Of a stretch of DNA of 64,000 nucleotides, positions 38,503 to 45,839 are shown one piece after another. This stretch comes from Roseovarius aestuarii (GTDB lineage: Bacteria; Pseudomonadota; Alphaproteobacteria; Rhodobacterales; Rhodobacteraceae), in assembly GCF_019966515.1 (NCBI RefSeq), contig NZ_JAIMIB010000003.1:124001-188000 (forward strand), written 5' to 3'. The translations under genes were made by a program, and so were the position numbers. The notes under the pieces are model-generated. The model was not told the DNA's origin, searched no databases, and saw only the letters and a list, made by a program, of their open reading frames with translations. Position 1 is the stretch's first letter. Each line of letters starts with the position of its first letter.

Positions 38503-40038
38503 ATGGCTAACGACAAAATCCCAAAACAACGCGGTTGCGGCACCATGGAGGTGCACCGGCGGATGCTGGACACCGATCCCGAATATGCCCGCCGTCTGAC
38601 CCGTATCGAAGAACATGCGTTTCGCACCGCCATGTCCGGCACGATGTTGCGCCCGGGTTGCACGCAGATCCCCGTGGTTGTGCATGTGGTCTGGAAGACG
38701 GCCGTGCAAAATATCAGCCAGGCGCAGATTGATAGCCAGATCGAGGTGCTGAACCGAGATTTTCGCAAGAAAAACAATGATGTCTCGAACGTTCCGGCGC
38801 CGTTCGCCCCGCTGGCCGGTGACGCTCGGATCGAGTTTGTGCTGGCCTCGACCGACCCCGATGGCAACCCCACCGATGGTGTGACCCGGACCGAGACCAA
38901 CAAAAGCTCGTTTGGGTCGGGCGATGAGGTCAAATTCACTGCGCAGGGCGGGCATGATGCCTGGCCACGCGACGACTACCTCAATATCTGGGTTTGCCAG
39001 CTTTCGGGTGGCCTGTTGGGATATGCGCAGTTTCCGGGCGGTGCGGCGGCTACCGATGGGGTGGTCTGCACCCATACCGGTTTTGGCACCACCGGCACCG
39101 CGTCACCGCCTTTCGATAAGGGACGGACCACCACGCATGAGGTTGGCCACTGGCTGAACCTGCGTCATATCTGGGGCGATGATGGCGGCGGCTGTTCGGG
39201 CACGGATTTTGTCGCCGATACGCCTAATCAGGCGGGGCCGAATACCGGCAAGCCGACATTCCCATCCGTTACCTGTTCGAACGGACCGAATGGCGACATG
39301 TTCATGAACTACATGGATTACGTCGATGACGATACAATGGTCATGTTCACCGAAGGTCAGATCGCACGGATGCAGGCATGTCTTGACGGGCCGCGCAGCG
39401 CCATTGGCAAGACCATCTCGTGCGTCGACATCGGCCCGAAGGTTCCGCCCAAGGACAACCCAAAGGATCTTATCAAGGAGCTTCCGAAAGACCCTCCAAA
39501 AGACATCCCCAAGGACGGGCTAAAAGACTTTCCGAAAGATCCACCCAAGGACATTCCAAAAGATGGGCAAAAGGATTTTCCCAAGGATATCGTCAAGGAC
39601 CCGGGCAAGGACTTCGGCAAGGATCCAGGCAAGGAGCCCATCAAGGACATCATCAAGGAAGGCCCCTTCGATCCGCCCGGAAAGCCACCGCGCTTTGATC
39701 CCGGACCCAAGGACTTTATGGGAGATGTGCCGGGAAAAGCAGTGCTCGATCCGCCAAAATCCTTCCTCGAACCCCCGTTCAGTCCGCCGGGCGGGCCAAC
39801 GCCCCAACCAATGCCCCCCATGCAGCCGGCACAGCTCAACGTGCCCTTTGTTCTGGGAACCGGGGTTTCGCAGGTCCAGTCTGCACCACAACAGGATGCC
39901 CGGGCCCAGTATCTCGCCCATTACGCACAGATTCTGCAGCAATATGCAGAGTTGAACCAGCGCGGTATGCTGGATGCGCAGGGCCTCGCGGCGTGGCAGC
40001 AGATATGGGCGGCTTATCAGCAGCTTGGTGGAAGCTAG
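38503..40038 (+). CDS. M43 (pappalysin-like) metalloprotease with a perfect x-x-K-D repeat tail
   Basis: A 511-residue protein. The metalloprotease domain (residues about 60-300) has the zinc motif HEVGHWLNLRH with H212, E213, H216, H222, and a Met-turn at M271 (MNYMDY). Residues 313-386 are a perfect four-residue repeat x-x-K-[D/E]: 19 lysines at exact 4-residue spacing, 18 followed by Asp or Glu, with Pro common before Lys. A Pro/Gly-rich linker follows, then a C-terminal helical module (about 467-505) shared with the upstream M28 peptidase. No Sec leader; the N-terminus is MANDKIPKQRGCGTMEVH. GGGAGG before 38503 fixes the start. The ATP-grasp ligase gene follows. Confidence 0.9.
   Translation: MANDKIPKQRGCGTMEVHRRMLDTDPEYARRLTRIEEHAFRTAMSGTMLRPGCTQIPVVVHVVWKTAVQNISQAQIDSQIEVLNRDFRKKNNDVSNVPAPFAPLAGDARIEFVLASTDPDGNPTDGVTRTETNKSSFGSGDEVKFTAQGGHDAWPRDDYLNIWVCQLSGGLLGYAQFPGGAAATDGVVCTHTGFGTTGTASPPFDKGRTTTHEVGHWLNLRHIWGDDGGGCSGTDFVADTPNQAGPNTGKPTFPSVTCSNGPNGDMFMNYMDYVDDDTMVMFTEGQIARMQACLDGPRSAIGKTISCVDIGPKVPPKDNPKDLIKELPKDPPKDIPKDGLKDFPKDPPKDIPKDGQKDFPKDIVKDPGKDFGKDPGKEPIKDIIKEGPFDPPGKPPRFDPGPKDFMGDVPGKAVLDPPKSFLEPPFSPPGGPTPQPMPPMQPAQLNVPFVLGTGVSQVQSAPQQDARAQYLAHYAQILQQYAELNQRGMLDAQGLAAWQQIWAAYQQLGGS
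39439..39660 (+). repeat. Perfect 12-bp-period repeat encoding x-x-Lys-Asp/Glu
   Basis: This segment encodes residues 313-386 of the M43 protease. A Lys codon recurs at every fourth codon 19 times with no phase slip; 18 of the lysines are followed by Asp (15) or Glu (3). The codons vary (AAG/AAA, GAC/GAT), so the protein pattern, not the DNA, appears to be selected. Confidence 0.9.
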
Positions 40039-40054
40039 GCGCTACCTGCCAACA

Positions 40055-40079
40055 GGGTCGGCGTCTGGTGTGCCGACCC
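40055..40079 (+). terminator. Hairpin between the M43 protease and ATP-grasp genes
   Basis: GGGTCGGC (40055-40062) and GCCGACCC (40072-40079) form a perfect 8-bp stem with a 9-nt loop. No T tract follows, so it may be a partial terminator or stability element that keeps the ligase message below that of the protease. Confidence 0.5.
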
Positions 40080-40104
40080 CCGCATTCATTCAGGGATTTC
40101 CCAC

Positions 40105-41043
40105 TTGATTTTAATCATTTCCTTTCACGACAATGAGCACGTGTCGCGTGTCACCCAGCATCTGAAATCCAACTATGAAGTGCTCGATCTGGCGTCGATA
40201 CCGGTTCACACGCGGGTACATGCCTATGCCGGTGCCGACGCCGATAGGTTGCTGATTGATACGGGTTCGGGGAGGCGGATTGACCTCGACACCGTGGGGG
40301 CCGTCTGGCATCGCCGCATCAGGCCGTTCGCTATCGACCCTGTGGTGACAGATGAAACCGCGCGGCTTTTCGCCCATTCCGAAACGACCGAGGCGGTACA
40401 AGGATTCTGGTACGCGATGCCATGTTACTGGATGAACCATCCCACGGCGGATGAGATGGCTTTGCGGAAGGTGGTTCAGCACCGTGTCGCACACCGGCTG
40501 GGTCTGCGCATCCCCGAAACACTGGTGACCAACGGCCCGGACGAGGCGCGCGGTTTCATCGAACGCCATTCGGCCAAAGGGGTTGTTCGGAAAGCGTTTC
40601 GTAACATTGCGCAGGCCCCGCGCGAAACCATCAAGGTCGGCCCGGCGGAACTGGCATTGATCAACAGCGTGCGCTTTGCCCCGGTGATCCTGCAGGAATA
40701 CATCCCGCTGGCGCTGGATATCCGGGTGACCGTGGTGGACGATCAGATATTCGCCACCTCGTTCAAATCCGACCCGCAATACGAGGTCGATTACCGCCCC
40801 GGTGTAGGCACGGCGGATGTGCAGCCGTATGACTTGCCCGATGATGTGGCAGACCGGCTGATGAAGCTGATGGATCATTTCGGTCTGAAATACGGCGCCG
40901 TCGATTTCCGCCTGACGCCTGACGGCGAGCATGTGTTTTTCGAGGTTAACCCGGCTGGCGAATACCTCTTTGCCTCGGAACGTACCGGCCAGCCCATTCC
41001 GCAAGCCATCGCTGCCGTGCTGGATCGGCATGCGAAAGGTTAG
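40105..41043 (+). CDS. ATP-grasp ligase of the graspetide (MvdC/MvdD) maturase type
   Basis: A 312-residue ATP-grasp protein. The N-terminal domain begins MILIISFHDNEHV and contains WHRR (W68-R71), which corresponds to the WYRRP-type signature of microviridin/graspetide ligases. WMNHP (109-113) and GLRIPETLVTN follow, also typical of that family. The ATP-grasp core has VVRKAF, LQEYIPLALDIRVTVV, and the metal-binding D267, E280 and N282 (DFRL...FEVNPAGEY). It should activate Asp/Glu side chains and join them to Lys or Ser/Thr. The start is TTG, with CAGGGA upstream. No separate precursor peptide gene was found; the K-D repeat of the upstream protease is the obvious candidate substrate. Confidence 0.85.
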   Translation: MILIISFHDNEHVSRVTQHLKSNYEVLDLASIPVHTRVHAYAGADADRLLIDTGSGRRIDLDTVGAVWHRRIRPFAIDPVVTDETARLFAHSETTEAVQGFWYAMPCYWMNHPTADEMALRKVVQHRVAHRLGLRIPETLVTNGPDEARGFIERHSAKGVVRKAFRNIAQAPRETIKVGPAELALINSVRFAPVILQEYIPLALDIRVTVVDDQIFATSFKSDPQYEVDYRPGVGTADVQPYDLPDDVADRLMKLMDHFGLKYGAVDFRLTPDGEHVFFEVNPAGEYLFASERTGQPIPQAIAAVLDRHAKG

Positions 41044-41057
41044 GGGCTTGCGTCAGA

Positions 41058-42035
41058 TCAGCCCGATCCGATCAAGACCCCCGCCGCAAAAACCAGCGCG
41101 CCGCCCAGAACCACCTGAAAGGCAGCCCGAAAGAACGGTGTTTCCATAAAACGGTTCTGAATCCAGGCGATGGCCCAAAGCTCGATAAAGACCACGATGA
41201 TGGCAATAATGGTCGCAGTCCAGAAATCGGGGATCAGATAGGGCAGGGCGTGACCCAACCCGCCGACGGTGGTCATGATACCACTGGCAAATCCCCGTTT
41301 CACCGGGCTGCCCCGGCCCGAAAGTTCGCCGTCGTCGCTGGCCGCTTCGGTAAAGCCCATCGAGATGCCAGCGCCGACCGATGCCGCCAGACCGACAAGG
41401 AAAGTGGTCCAGGTGTCCTGCGTGGCAAAGGCGGTGGCGAAGATTGGGGCGAGGGTAGAGACCGAGCCGTCCATCAACCCCGCAAGCCCGGGCTGCACCC
41501 AGGTCAGCAGGAATTGCCGCTTGGCGGTCTTATCCTCGGTGGCCAGCGTTTCATCATCGAGATGCTCGGCCTCCAGTTCTCCGGCGCGGACTTCGTGCCC
41601 GGCCTCGGCCGCGGCCAGATCGCCCAGCAGTTTGCGGGTGGCGGCGTCCGACGTGCGGGCGGCAGCCTTGAGGTAGAAACGTTCGGCATCACGCTCCATC
41701 GCAGCGGCTTCATCGCGGATGCGCTCAAGCCCAAGGTTTTCCACCAGCCAGACCGGACGACGGGCATAGAAACCGGCCACATGTTCGCGGCGGATCAGCG
41801 GAATCACTTCGCCAAAACGGCTTCGGTGCAGGTCGATGAGTTGCTGCCTGTGGCCATCTTCCTCAACCGCCATGCCGTCAAAGACCTTTGCGCTGTCGGG
41901 AAAATCGACGCGCAGCATCTCGCCGTAACTGCGGTAGATGCGGGCGTCATCTTCCTCGGACGAAATCGCCAGAGCAAGGATTTCCTGTTCGCTCAGATCA
42001 GAGAAGCGGCGGCGGGAAGTGACTCCGGGGATCAT
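41058..42035 (-). CDS. mbfA: Membrane-bound ferritin A (rubrerythrin-VIT1 fusion)
   Basis: A 325-residue iron exporter. The N-terminal rubrerythrin-like di-iron domain (residues about 15-150) has the expected Glu and ExxH pairs (SSEEDDARIYRSYGEML in part, EEDGHRQQL, ERDAERFYL, EAGHEVRA). The C-terminal VIT1/CCC1-type membrane domain has about five helices. MbfA proteins export Fe2+ and protect against H2O2 in alphaproteobacteria. The start is the Met of MIPGVTSRRRF; eight codons upstream are open. An Irr-type palindrome lies 15 bp upstream of the start codon, so expression should rise when iron is plentiful. Confidence 0.92.
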   Translation of the reverse strand: MIPGVTSRRRFSDLSEQEILALAISSEEDDARIYRSYGEMLRVDFPDSAKVFDGMAVEEDGHRQQLIDLHRSRFGEVIPLIRREHVAGFYARRPVWLVENLGLERIRDEAAAMERDAERFYLKAAARTSDAATRKLLGDLAAAEAGHEVRAGELEAEHLDDETLATEDKTAKRQFLLTWVQPGLAGLMDGSVSTLAPIFATAFATQDTWTTFLVGLAASVGAGISMGFTEAASDDGELSGRGSPVKRGFASGIMTTVGGLGHALPYLIPDFWTATIIAIIVVFIELWAIAWIQNRFMETPFFRAAFQVVLGGALVFAAGVLIGSG

Positions 42036-42049
42036 GATGAACTCCTGTA

Positions 42050-42064
42050 TTAGAATCATTCTAA
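42050..42064. promoter_or_regulatory. Iron control element (Irr box) upstream of mbfA
   Basis: TTAGAAT-C-ATTCTAA is a perfect 7+1+7 palindrome. It matches the known alphaproteobacterial ICE motif (TTAGAA-N3-TTCTAA) bound by Irr. It lies 15-29 bp upstream of the mbfA start, positioned to repress it. mbfA is an established Irr target in rhizobia. Confidence 0.85.
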
Positions 42065-42178
42065 ATTAGTGGCTCTGTGTCCGGGATCAAGGGGCATCAA
42101 GCGAGCCAGTAGCCAAGCGGGAATGAATCGCTAAACTCCCCGCATGAACTAAGCATATGATTCTAGGGAGGAATGAAA

Positions 42179-43195
42179 ATGCATAAGTTTCTGGGTGGCG
42201 TAACCGCCGCGACATTAACGCTCGCCTTCGCGTCCGAGGCCTTGGCGACGGAGTGGAACGTCTCGCTCTGGGGTAAACGCCGGGCCTTTACCGAACATGT
42301 CGAAAAGCTGGCCGAACTGGTGAGCGAAAAGACCGGGGGAGAATTTACCCTGAACATCAGCTATGGCGGTCTGTCGAAGAACAAAGAGAACCTTGACGGG
42401 ATCTCCATCGGTGCATTCGAAATGGCGCAATTCTGCGCGGGATATCACCCGGATAAGAACCGCACCATCACCGCGCTGGAACTTCCGTTCCTCGGTGTGG
42501 CCAACTTGGATGAAGAGGTTGCCGTCAGCCATGCGGTTTACGGTCATCCGGCAGTGCAGGACGAGTTGGCGCAATGGAATGCCAAGCTGCTGATGACCTC
42601 GCCCATGCCGCAATACAATATCGTCGGCACCGGCGATCCGCGCGAGAAGCTGGCCGATTTCGAAGGCATGCGGGTGCGTGCCACCGGCGGCCTTGGTAAG
42701 GCGTTCGAGGCGGTCGGTGCGGTGCCCACATCAGTGACCGCGACCGAGGCCTATCAGGCGATGGAATCGGGCACCGTGGACACGGTCGCATTTGCCCAGC
42801 ACGCTCATCTGAGCTTTGGTACGATCAACCAGGCAAGCTGGTGGACAGCAAACCTGAACCCCGGCACGGTGAACTGCCCGGTGGTGGTGAATATCGCTGC
42901 CTACGACTCCCTGTCGGATGCAGAACGCGAGGCGCTGGACAGTTCGATCCCCGAGGCGATTGATCACTATCTGGCCAACTATGGCGAATTGCTGAAGAAA
43001 TGGGATGATGTGTTGGCCGAAAAAGGCGTGACCAAGGTGGAGATCAGCGAAGATGAGCTGAACGCCTTCCGCGCCAAGGCTGCTGATCCGATCCGTGCCG
43101 CATGGATTGCCGATATGGAGGGTCAGGGCCTGCCCGGTCAGGAACTGGTCGATCTGATTGAACAGACGCTAAAGGACAAACGGGCGGCAAACTGA
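42179..43195 (+). CDS. TRAP transporter substrate-binding protein (DctP family)
   Basis: A 338-residue periplasmic binding protein with a Sec leader (MHKFLGGVTAATLTLAFASEALA). DctP features: YGGLSKNKENLDGISIGAFEMAQF (in parts), FEGMRVRATGGLGKAFEAVGAVPTSV with the substrate-binding Arg, and EAYQAMESGTVDTVAF (the Q/E-x-G-x-x-D pattern). The Met at 42179 is preferred over 42173 because GGAGG lies 7 bp upstream. It is followed by DctQ and DctM genes. Substrate unknown; the lack of adjacent enzyme genes gives no clue. Confidence 0.92.
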   Translation: MHKFLGGVTAATLTLAFASEALATEWNVSLWGKRRAFTEHVEKLAELVSEKTGGEFTLNISYGGLSKNKENLDGISIGAFEMAQFCAGYHPDKNRTITALELPFLGVANLDEEVAVSHAVYGHPAVQDELAQWNAKLLMTSPMPQYNIVGTGDPREKLADFEGMRVRATGGLGKAFEAVGAVPTSVTATEAYQAMESGTVDTVAFAQHAHLSFGTINQASWWTANLNPGTVNCPVVVNIAAYDSLSDAEREALDSSIPEAIDHYLANYGELLKKWDDVLAEKGVTKVEISEDELNAFRAKAADPIRAAWIADMEGQGLPGQELVDLIEQTLKDKRAAN

Positions 43196-43204
43196 TCTTT
43201 GGCG

Positions 43205-43228
43205 GGGCTGCGCATTCAGGTGCGGCCC
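43205..43228 (+). promoter_or_regulatory. Hairpin between dctP and dctQ
   Basis: GGGCTGCGC (43205-43213) and GTGCGGCCC (43220-43228) can pair, with one mismatch and one wobble, around a 6-nt loop. It probably dampens expression of the permease genes relative to the binding protein. Confidence 0.4.
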
Positions 43229-43249
43229 TGCTGACGGGGCAAGGGGAAC

Positions 43250-43879
43250 ATGTCGGGGACATCAACTGTTTTGCAGGATGACAGCCTGCTCAGCCGGTTT
43301 GACCGTGGGCTGTTGAAGCTTGAGCGGTTCTTTGCGTTGCTCAGTGGTGTTGCTGCGTTTTCTCTGATGTTCCTGGCGGCCTATTCGGTTGGCGGACGGG
43401 AGTTCTTCGAAAAACCTCTCGCGGGATATGTTGACTGGATCGAGGCGCTGATGCCGCTGATTGCGATCATGGGCGTGGCCTATGTGCAACGCGATGGCGG
43501 TCATATCCGGATGGACATTCTGATCGGTGTGCTGAAGGGCCGGGTGCTTTGGGCGGTCGAACTGATTACGGTGCTCTTGATGCTGGTGCTGATGGTGGCT
43601 TTGGTCTGGGGTAGCTGGGCGCATTTCGATCGCAGCTTTGATATGTCCCGGCCGCTATGGTCACGCGATAGCTCGATCGATATTGGCCTGCCGATCTGGC
43701 CGATGAAATTACTCGTGCCGGTGGCGTTCGGAGTGCTGTGCCTGAGGCTGGTGCTGCAGGTCTGGGCCTACGGGCGGGCACTGGTGCTGGGGCTGGAACG
43801 GCCCGTGGTGGTGCCGCTGCACCGGTCGGTGGCCGAACAGGCCGAAGCCGAAGCGCATCAGCTGGAAGGCGCGGATTGA
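43250..43879 (+). CDS. TRAP transporter small permease (DctQ type)
   Basis: A 209-residue four-helix DctQ-type subunit. The first helix covers LLSGVAAFSLMFLAAYSVGGREFF; the motif before helix 2 is GYVDWIEALMPLIAIMGVAYVQRDGGHIRMDIL, with the RxDGHIRMD segment typical of DctQ. The last helix is LVPVAFGVLCLRLVLQV, and the C-terminal 40 residues are cytoplasmic and charged. It ends in TGATG, overlapping the dctM start. GGGGAA is upstream of the start. Confidence 0.92.
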   Translation: MSGTSTVLQDDSLLSRFDRGLLKLERFFALLSGVAAFSLMFLAAYSVGGREFFEKPLAGYVDWIEALMPLIAIMGVAYVQRDGGHIRMDILIGVLKGRVLWAVELITVLLMLVLMVALVWGSWAHFDRSFDMSRPLWSRDSSIDIGLPIWPMKLLVPVAFGVLCLRLVLQVWAYGRALVLGLERPVVVPLHRSVAEQAEAEAHQLEGAD

Positions 43880-45279
43880 TGGGCTCAATCGAGATCGGCC
43901 TTTGGGTGACCGCAGGCATGCTGGGTATGGTCGTTCTGGGCATGAGGGTGGCGTTTGCGGCCGGGCTGGCCGGGTTTCTGGGACTTGTCTGGCTCAGGTG
44001 GAACGGTTTCGATTACGATCCTGCACGGTTTGGCAAGGCGCTCGAGATCAGCGTCAAGGTGGCGGGGCAGGTGCCGCATTCGAAAGTGTCAGCCCATGCG
44101 TTGAGCCTCATTCCGACTTTCATCCTGATTGGGTACCTGGCTTACTATGCGCGATTGACAACTGCACTCTTCGAGGCGGCGAAACGCTGGATTGCCTGGG
44201 TGCCCGGGGGGCTGGCGGTATCGACTGTGTTTGCAACGGCGGGCTTTGCGGCGGTGTCGGGTGCGTCGGTGGCGACGGCGGCGGTCTTTGCGCGCATCGC
44301 AATCCCCGAGATGCTGAAGATCGGCTATAACAAGCAATTCGCCGCAGGAGTCGTGGCAGCCGGGGGCACCTTGGCCTCGCTCATTCCGCCCTCGGCCATT
44401 CTGGTGATCTACGCCATTATCGTTGAGCAGGACGTGGGCAAGCTTCTGCTGGCGGGGTTCATTCCGGGTGCGTTTTCGGCGGTGATCTATGCGCTGCTGA
44501 TCATCTGTATCGCGCTTGTGTTCAAGAATGTCGGCCCGCCGGTGGGGGGCTTCACTTGGCGCGAACGCTTCGTGGCGTTATTGCCTGCGTTGCCTATCGT
44601 CGCGGTCGTGGTGATCATCATCTTCTTTGTCTACAACCCGTTTGGCGATGCCTGGGGCACGCCGACCGAAGGAGGCGCGGTGGGCGCGTTCATCGTCTTC
44701 TTGATGGCATTGGCACGAGGGCTTAGATGGGCGCAGCTCAAGGAAGCGCTGATTGAGACTGCCAAGCTGACGGTGATGATCTTTACTATCATCTGGGGGG
44801 TGCTGATCTATGTGCGGTTCCTCGGTTTCGCTGACCTGCCCGGGGCGTTTGCCGACTGGATCACCTCGCTTGAGATGGCGCCACTGCTGATCTTGGTCTG
44901 CATCTTGCTGGCCTATGCAGTGCTCGGCATGTTCATGGATGCGATCGGCATGCTGCTTTTGACTCTGCCGGTCGTCTACCCCGCCGTCATGGCACTGAAT
45001 GGTGGCGAGTCTGTGAGTGCCGCTGACAGTGCCTTTGGCATGAACGGGACGATGTGCGCGATCTGGTTTGGTATACTGGTAGTGAAAATGGCCGAATTCT
45101 GTCTGATCACGCCGCCAATAGGGCTGAACTGTTTTGTTGTGGCGGGGGTGCGTGATGATCTGACGGTGCAGGATGTCTTTCGCGGTGTCACGCCGTTCTT
45201 TGTTGCTGATGCGATCACGATCGCCCTGCTAGTGGCGTTTCCGGGTATCGTTCTCTGGCTGCCATCGCTGGCAGGGTAA
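43879..45279 (+). CDS. TRAP transporter large permease (DctM type)
   Basis: A 466-residue DctM-type permease. The start is fixed by the TGATG overlap; a frame open 47 codons further into dctQ is not used. Features include LIPTFILIGYLAYYA, the glycine-rich AAGGTLASLIPPSAILVIYAIIV (in parts: GGTLASLIPPS), FMDAIGMLLLTLPVVYP, and LITPPIGLNCFVVAG. It differs in sequence from the DctM at 21109 and belongs to another subfamily. Last gene of the second TRAP operon. Confidence 0.93.
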   Translation: MGSIEIGLWVTAGMLGMVVLGMRVAFAAGLAGFLGLVWLRWNGFDYDPARFGKALEISVKVAGQVPHSKVSAHALSLIPTFILIGYLAYYARLTTALFEAAKRWIAWVPGGLAVSTVFATAGFAAVSGASVATAAVFARIAIPEMLKIGYNKQFAAGVVAAGGTLASLIPPSAILVIYAIIVEQDVGKLLLAGFIPGAFSAVIYALLIICIALVFKNVGPPVGGFTWRERFVALLPALPIVAVVVIIIFFVYNPFGDAWGTPTEGGAVGAFIVFLMALARGLRWAQLKEALIETAKLTVMIFTIIWGVLIYVRFLGFADLPGAFADWITSLEMAPLLILVCILLAYAVLGMFMDAIGMLLLTLPVVYPAVMALNGGESVSAADSAFGMNGTMCAIWFGILVVKMAEFCLITPPIGLNCFVVAGVRDDLTVQDVFRGVTPFFVADAITIALLVAFPGIVLWLPSLAG

Positions 45280-45571
45280 CTGGCGGTTGCCAAATTGAGT
45301 GCGCTGACGCGCACGCTTTTCCCCTCGTCATTCGCGCTTCACGCTGCTTCCTCGAGTTGGCGACCGGTGTCATCGATCCGCTTAAATAACCTAACGTCGC
45401 GTTTGTCGCGGACGGAGGGAGGCGTGGGAAAAGCCAGTCAGAACAAGCTCAGATCGGTTTTTGTAACGTTACGTCAAAAAAGTGAACTATTTAGTTCATT
45501 TTACCCTTGCAAGCTGAACTACACGGTTTATTTATCATAATGTGAACTGATTAGTTCAGAAAGGAAATGAG
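45280..45571. promoter_or_regulatory. Regulatory gap with two TetR-type operators and a third palindrome
   Basis: TGAACT-ATTT-AGTTCA (45483-45498) and TGAACT-GATT-AGTTCA (45543-45558) are two copies of a 16-bp inverted repeat, 60 bp apart. GTAACGTTAC (45462-45471) is a further palindrome within a longer imperfect one flanked by T and A runs. They precede the small secreted peptide gene at 45572 and the TetR gene at 45840, the obvious regulator. TTGCAA at 45507-45512 and CATAAT at 45536-45541 may be promoter boxes, though their spacing is long. Confidence 0.7.
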
Positions 45572-45730
45572 ATGAAAAACCCCCTTATCGCTTTCGTAGT
45601 TGCCCTTTCGTTGACTGCCTCGCCCGTGATGGCGCAGAGCTTCGACATGGGGAGCCTGACACCCACCCTGGATTTCCCTGAACCAAACCCTGAACCGGTG
45701 ACTCAGGACAGAACTGGAATCGACAAATAG
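45572..45730 (+). CDS. Small secreted peptide, 52 aa
   Basis: A short reading frame with AAGGAAATGAG upstream. Residues 1-20 form a Sec signal peptide (MKNPLIAFVVALSLTASPVMA, cleavage after VMA). The predicted mature peptide has about 31 residues, is rich in Pro, Asp and Thr (LTPTLDFPEPNPEPVTQD), and has no Cys. It sits directly behind two TetR operators and in front of the TetR gene, so it is likely expressed under that repressor. Function unknown. Codon use and the classic leader make chance unlikely. Confidence 0.7.
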   Translation: MKNPLIAFVVALSLTASPVMAQSFDMGSLTPTLDFPEPNPEPVTQDRTGIDK

Positions 45731-45839
45731 ACCTCTCACGACCGGGCGGGCAGGGTGACCTGCCCGCGCACCACGCAGATTTGCTTGCGGCAAGCACCCT
45801 GACCTGACTAGACTGGCAAAGCTCAGCTGGAGAATGTGC

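Noticed and set aside
39439..39660. K-D repeat read as a CRISPR-like or DNA-level tandem repeat
   Set aside because: The period is 12 bp, without spacers, codons are degenerate, and it lies in frame within a protease gene.
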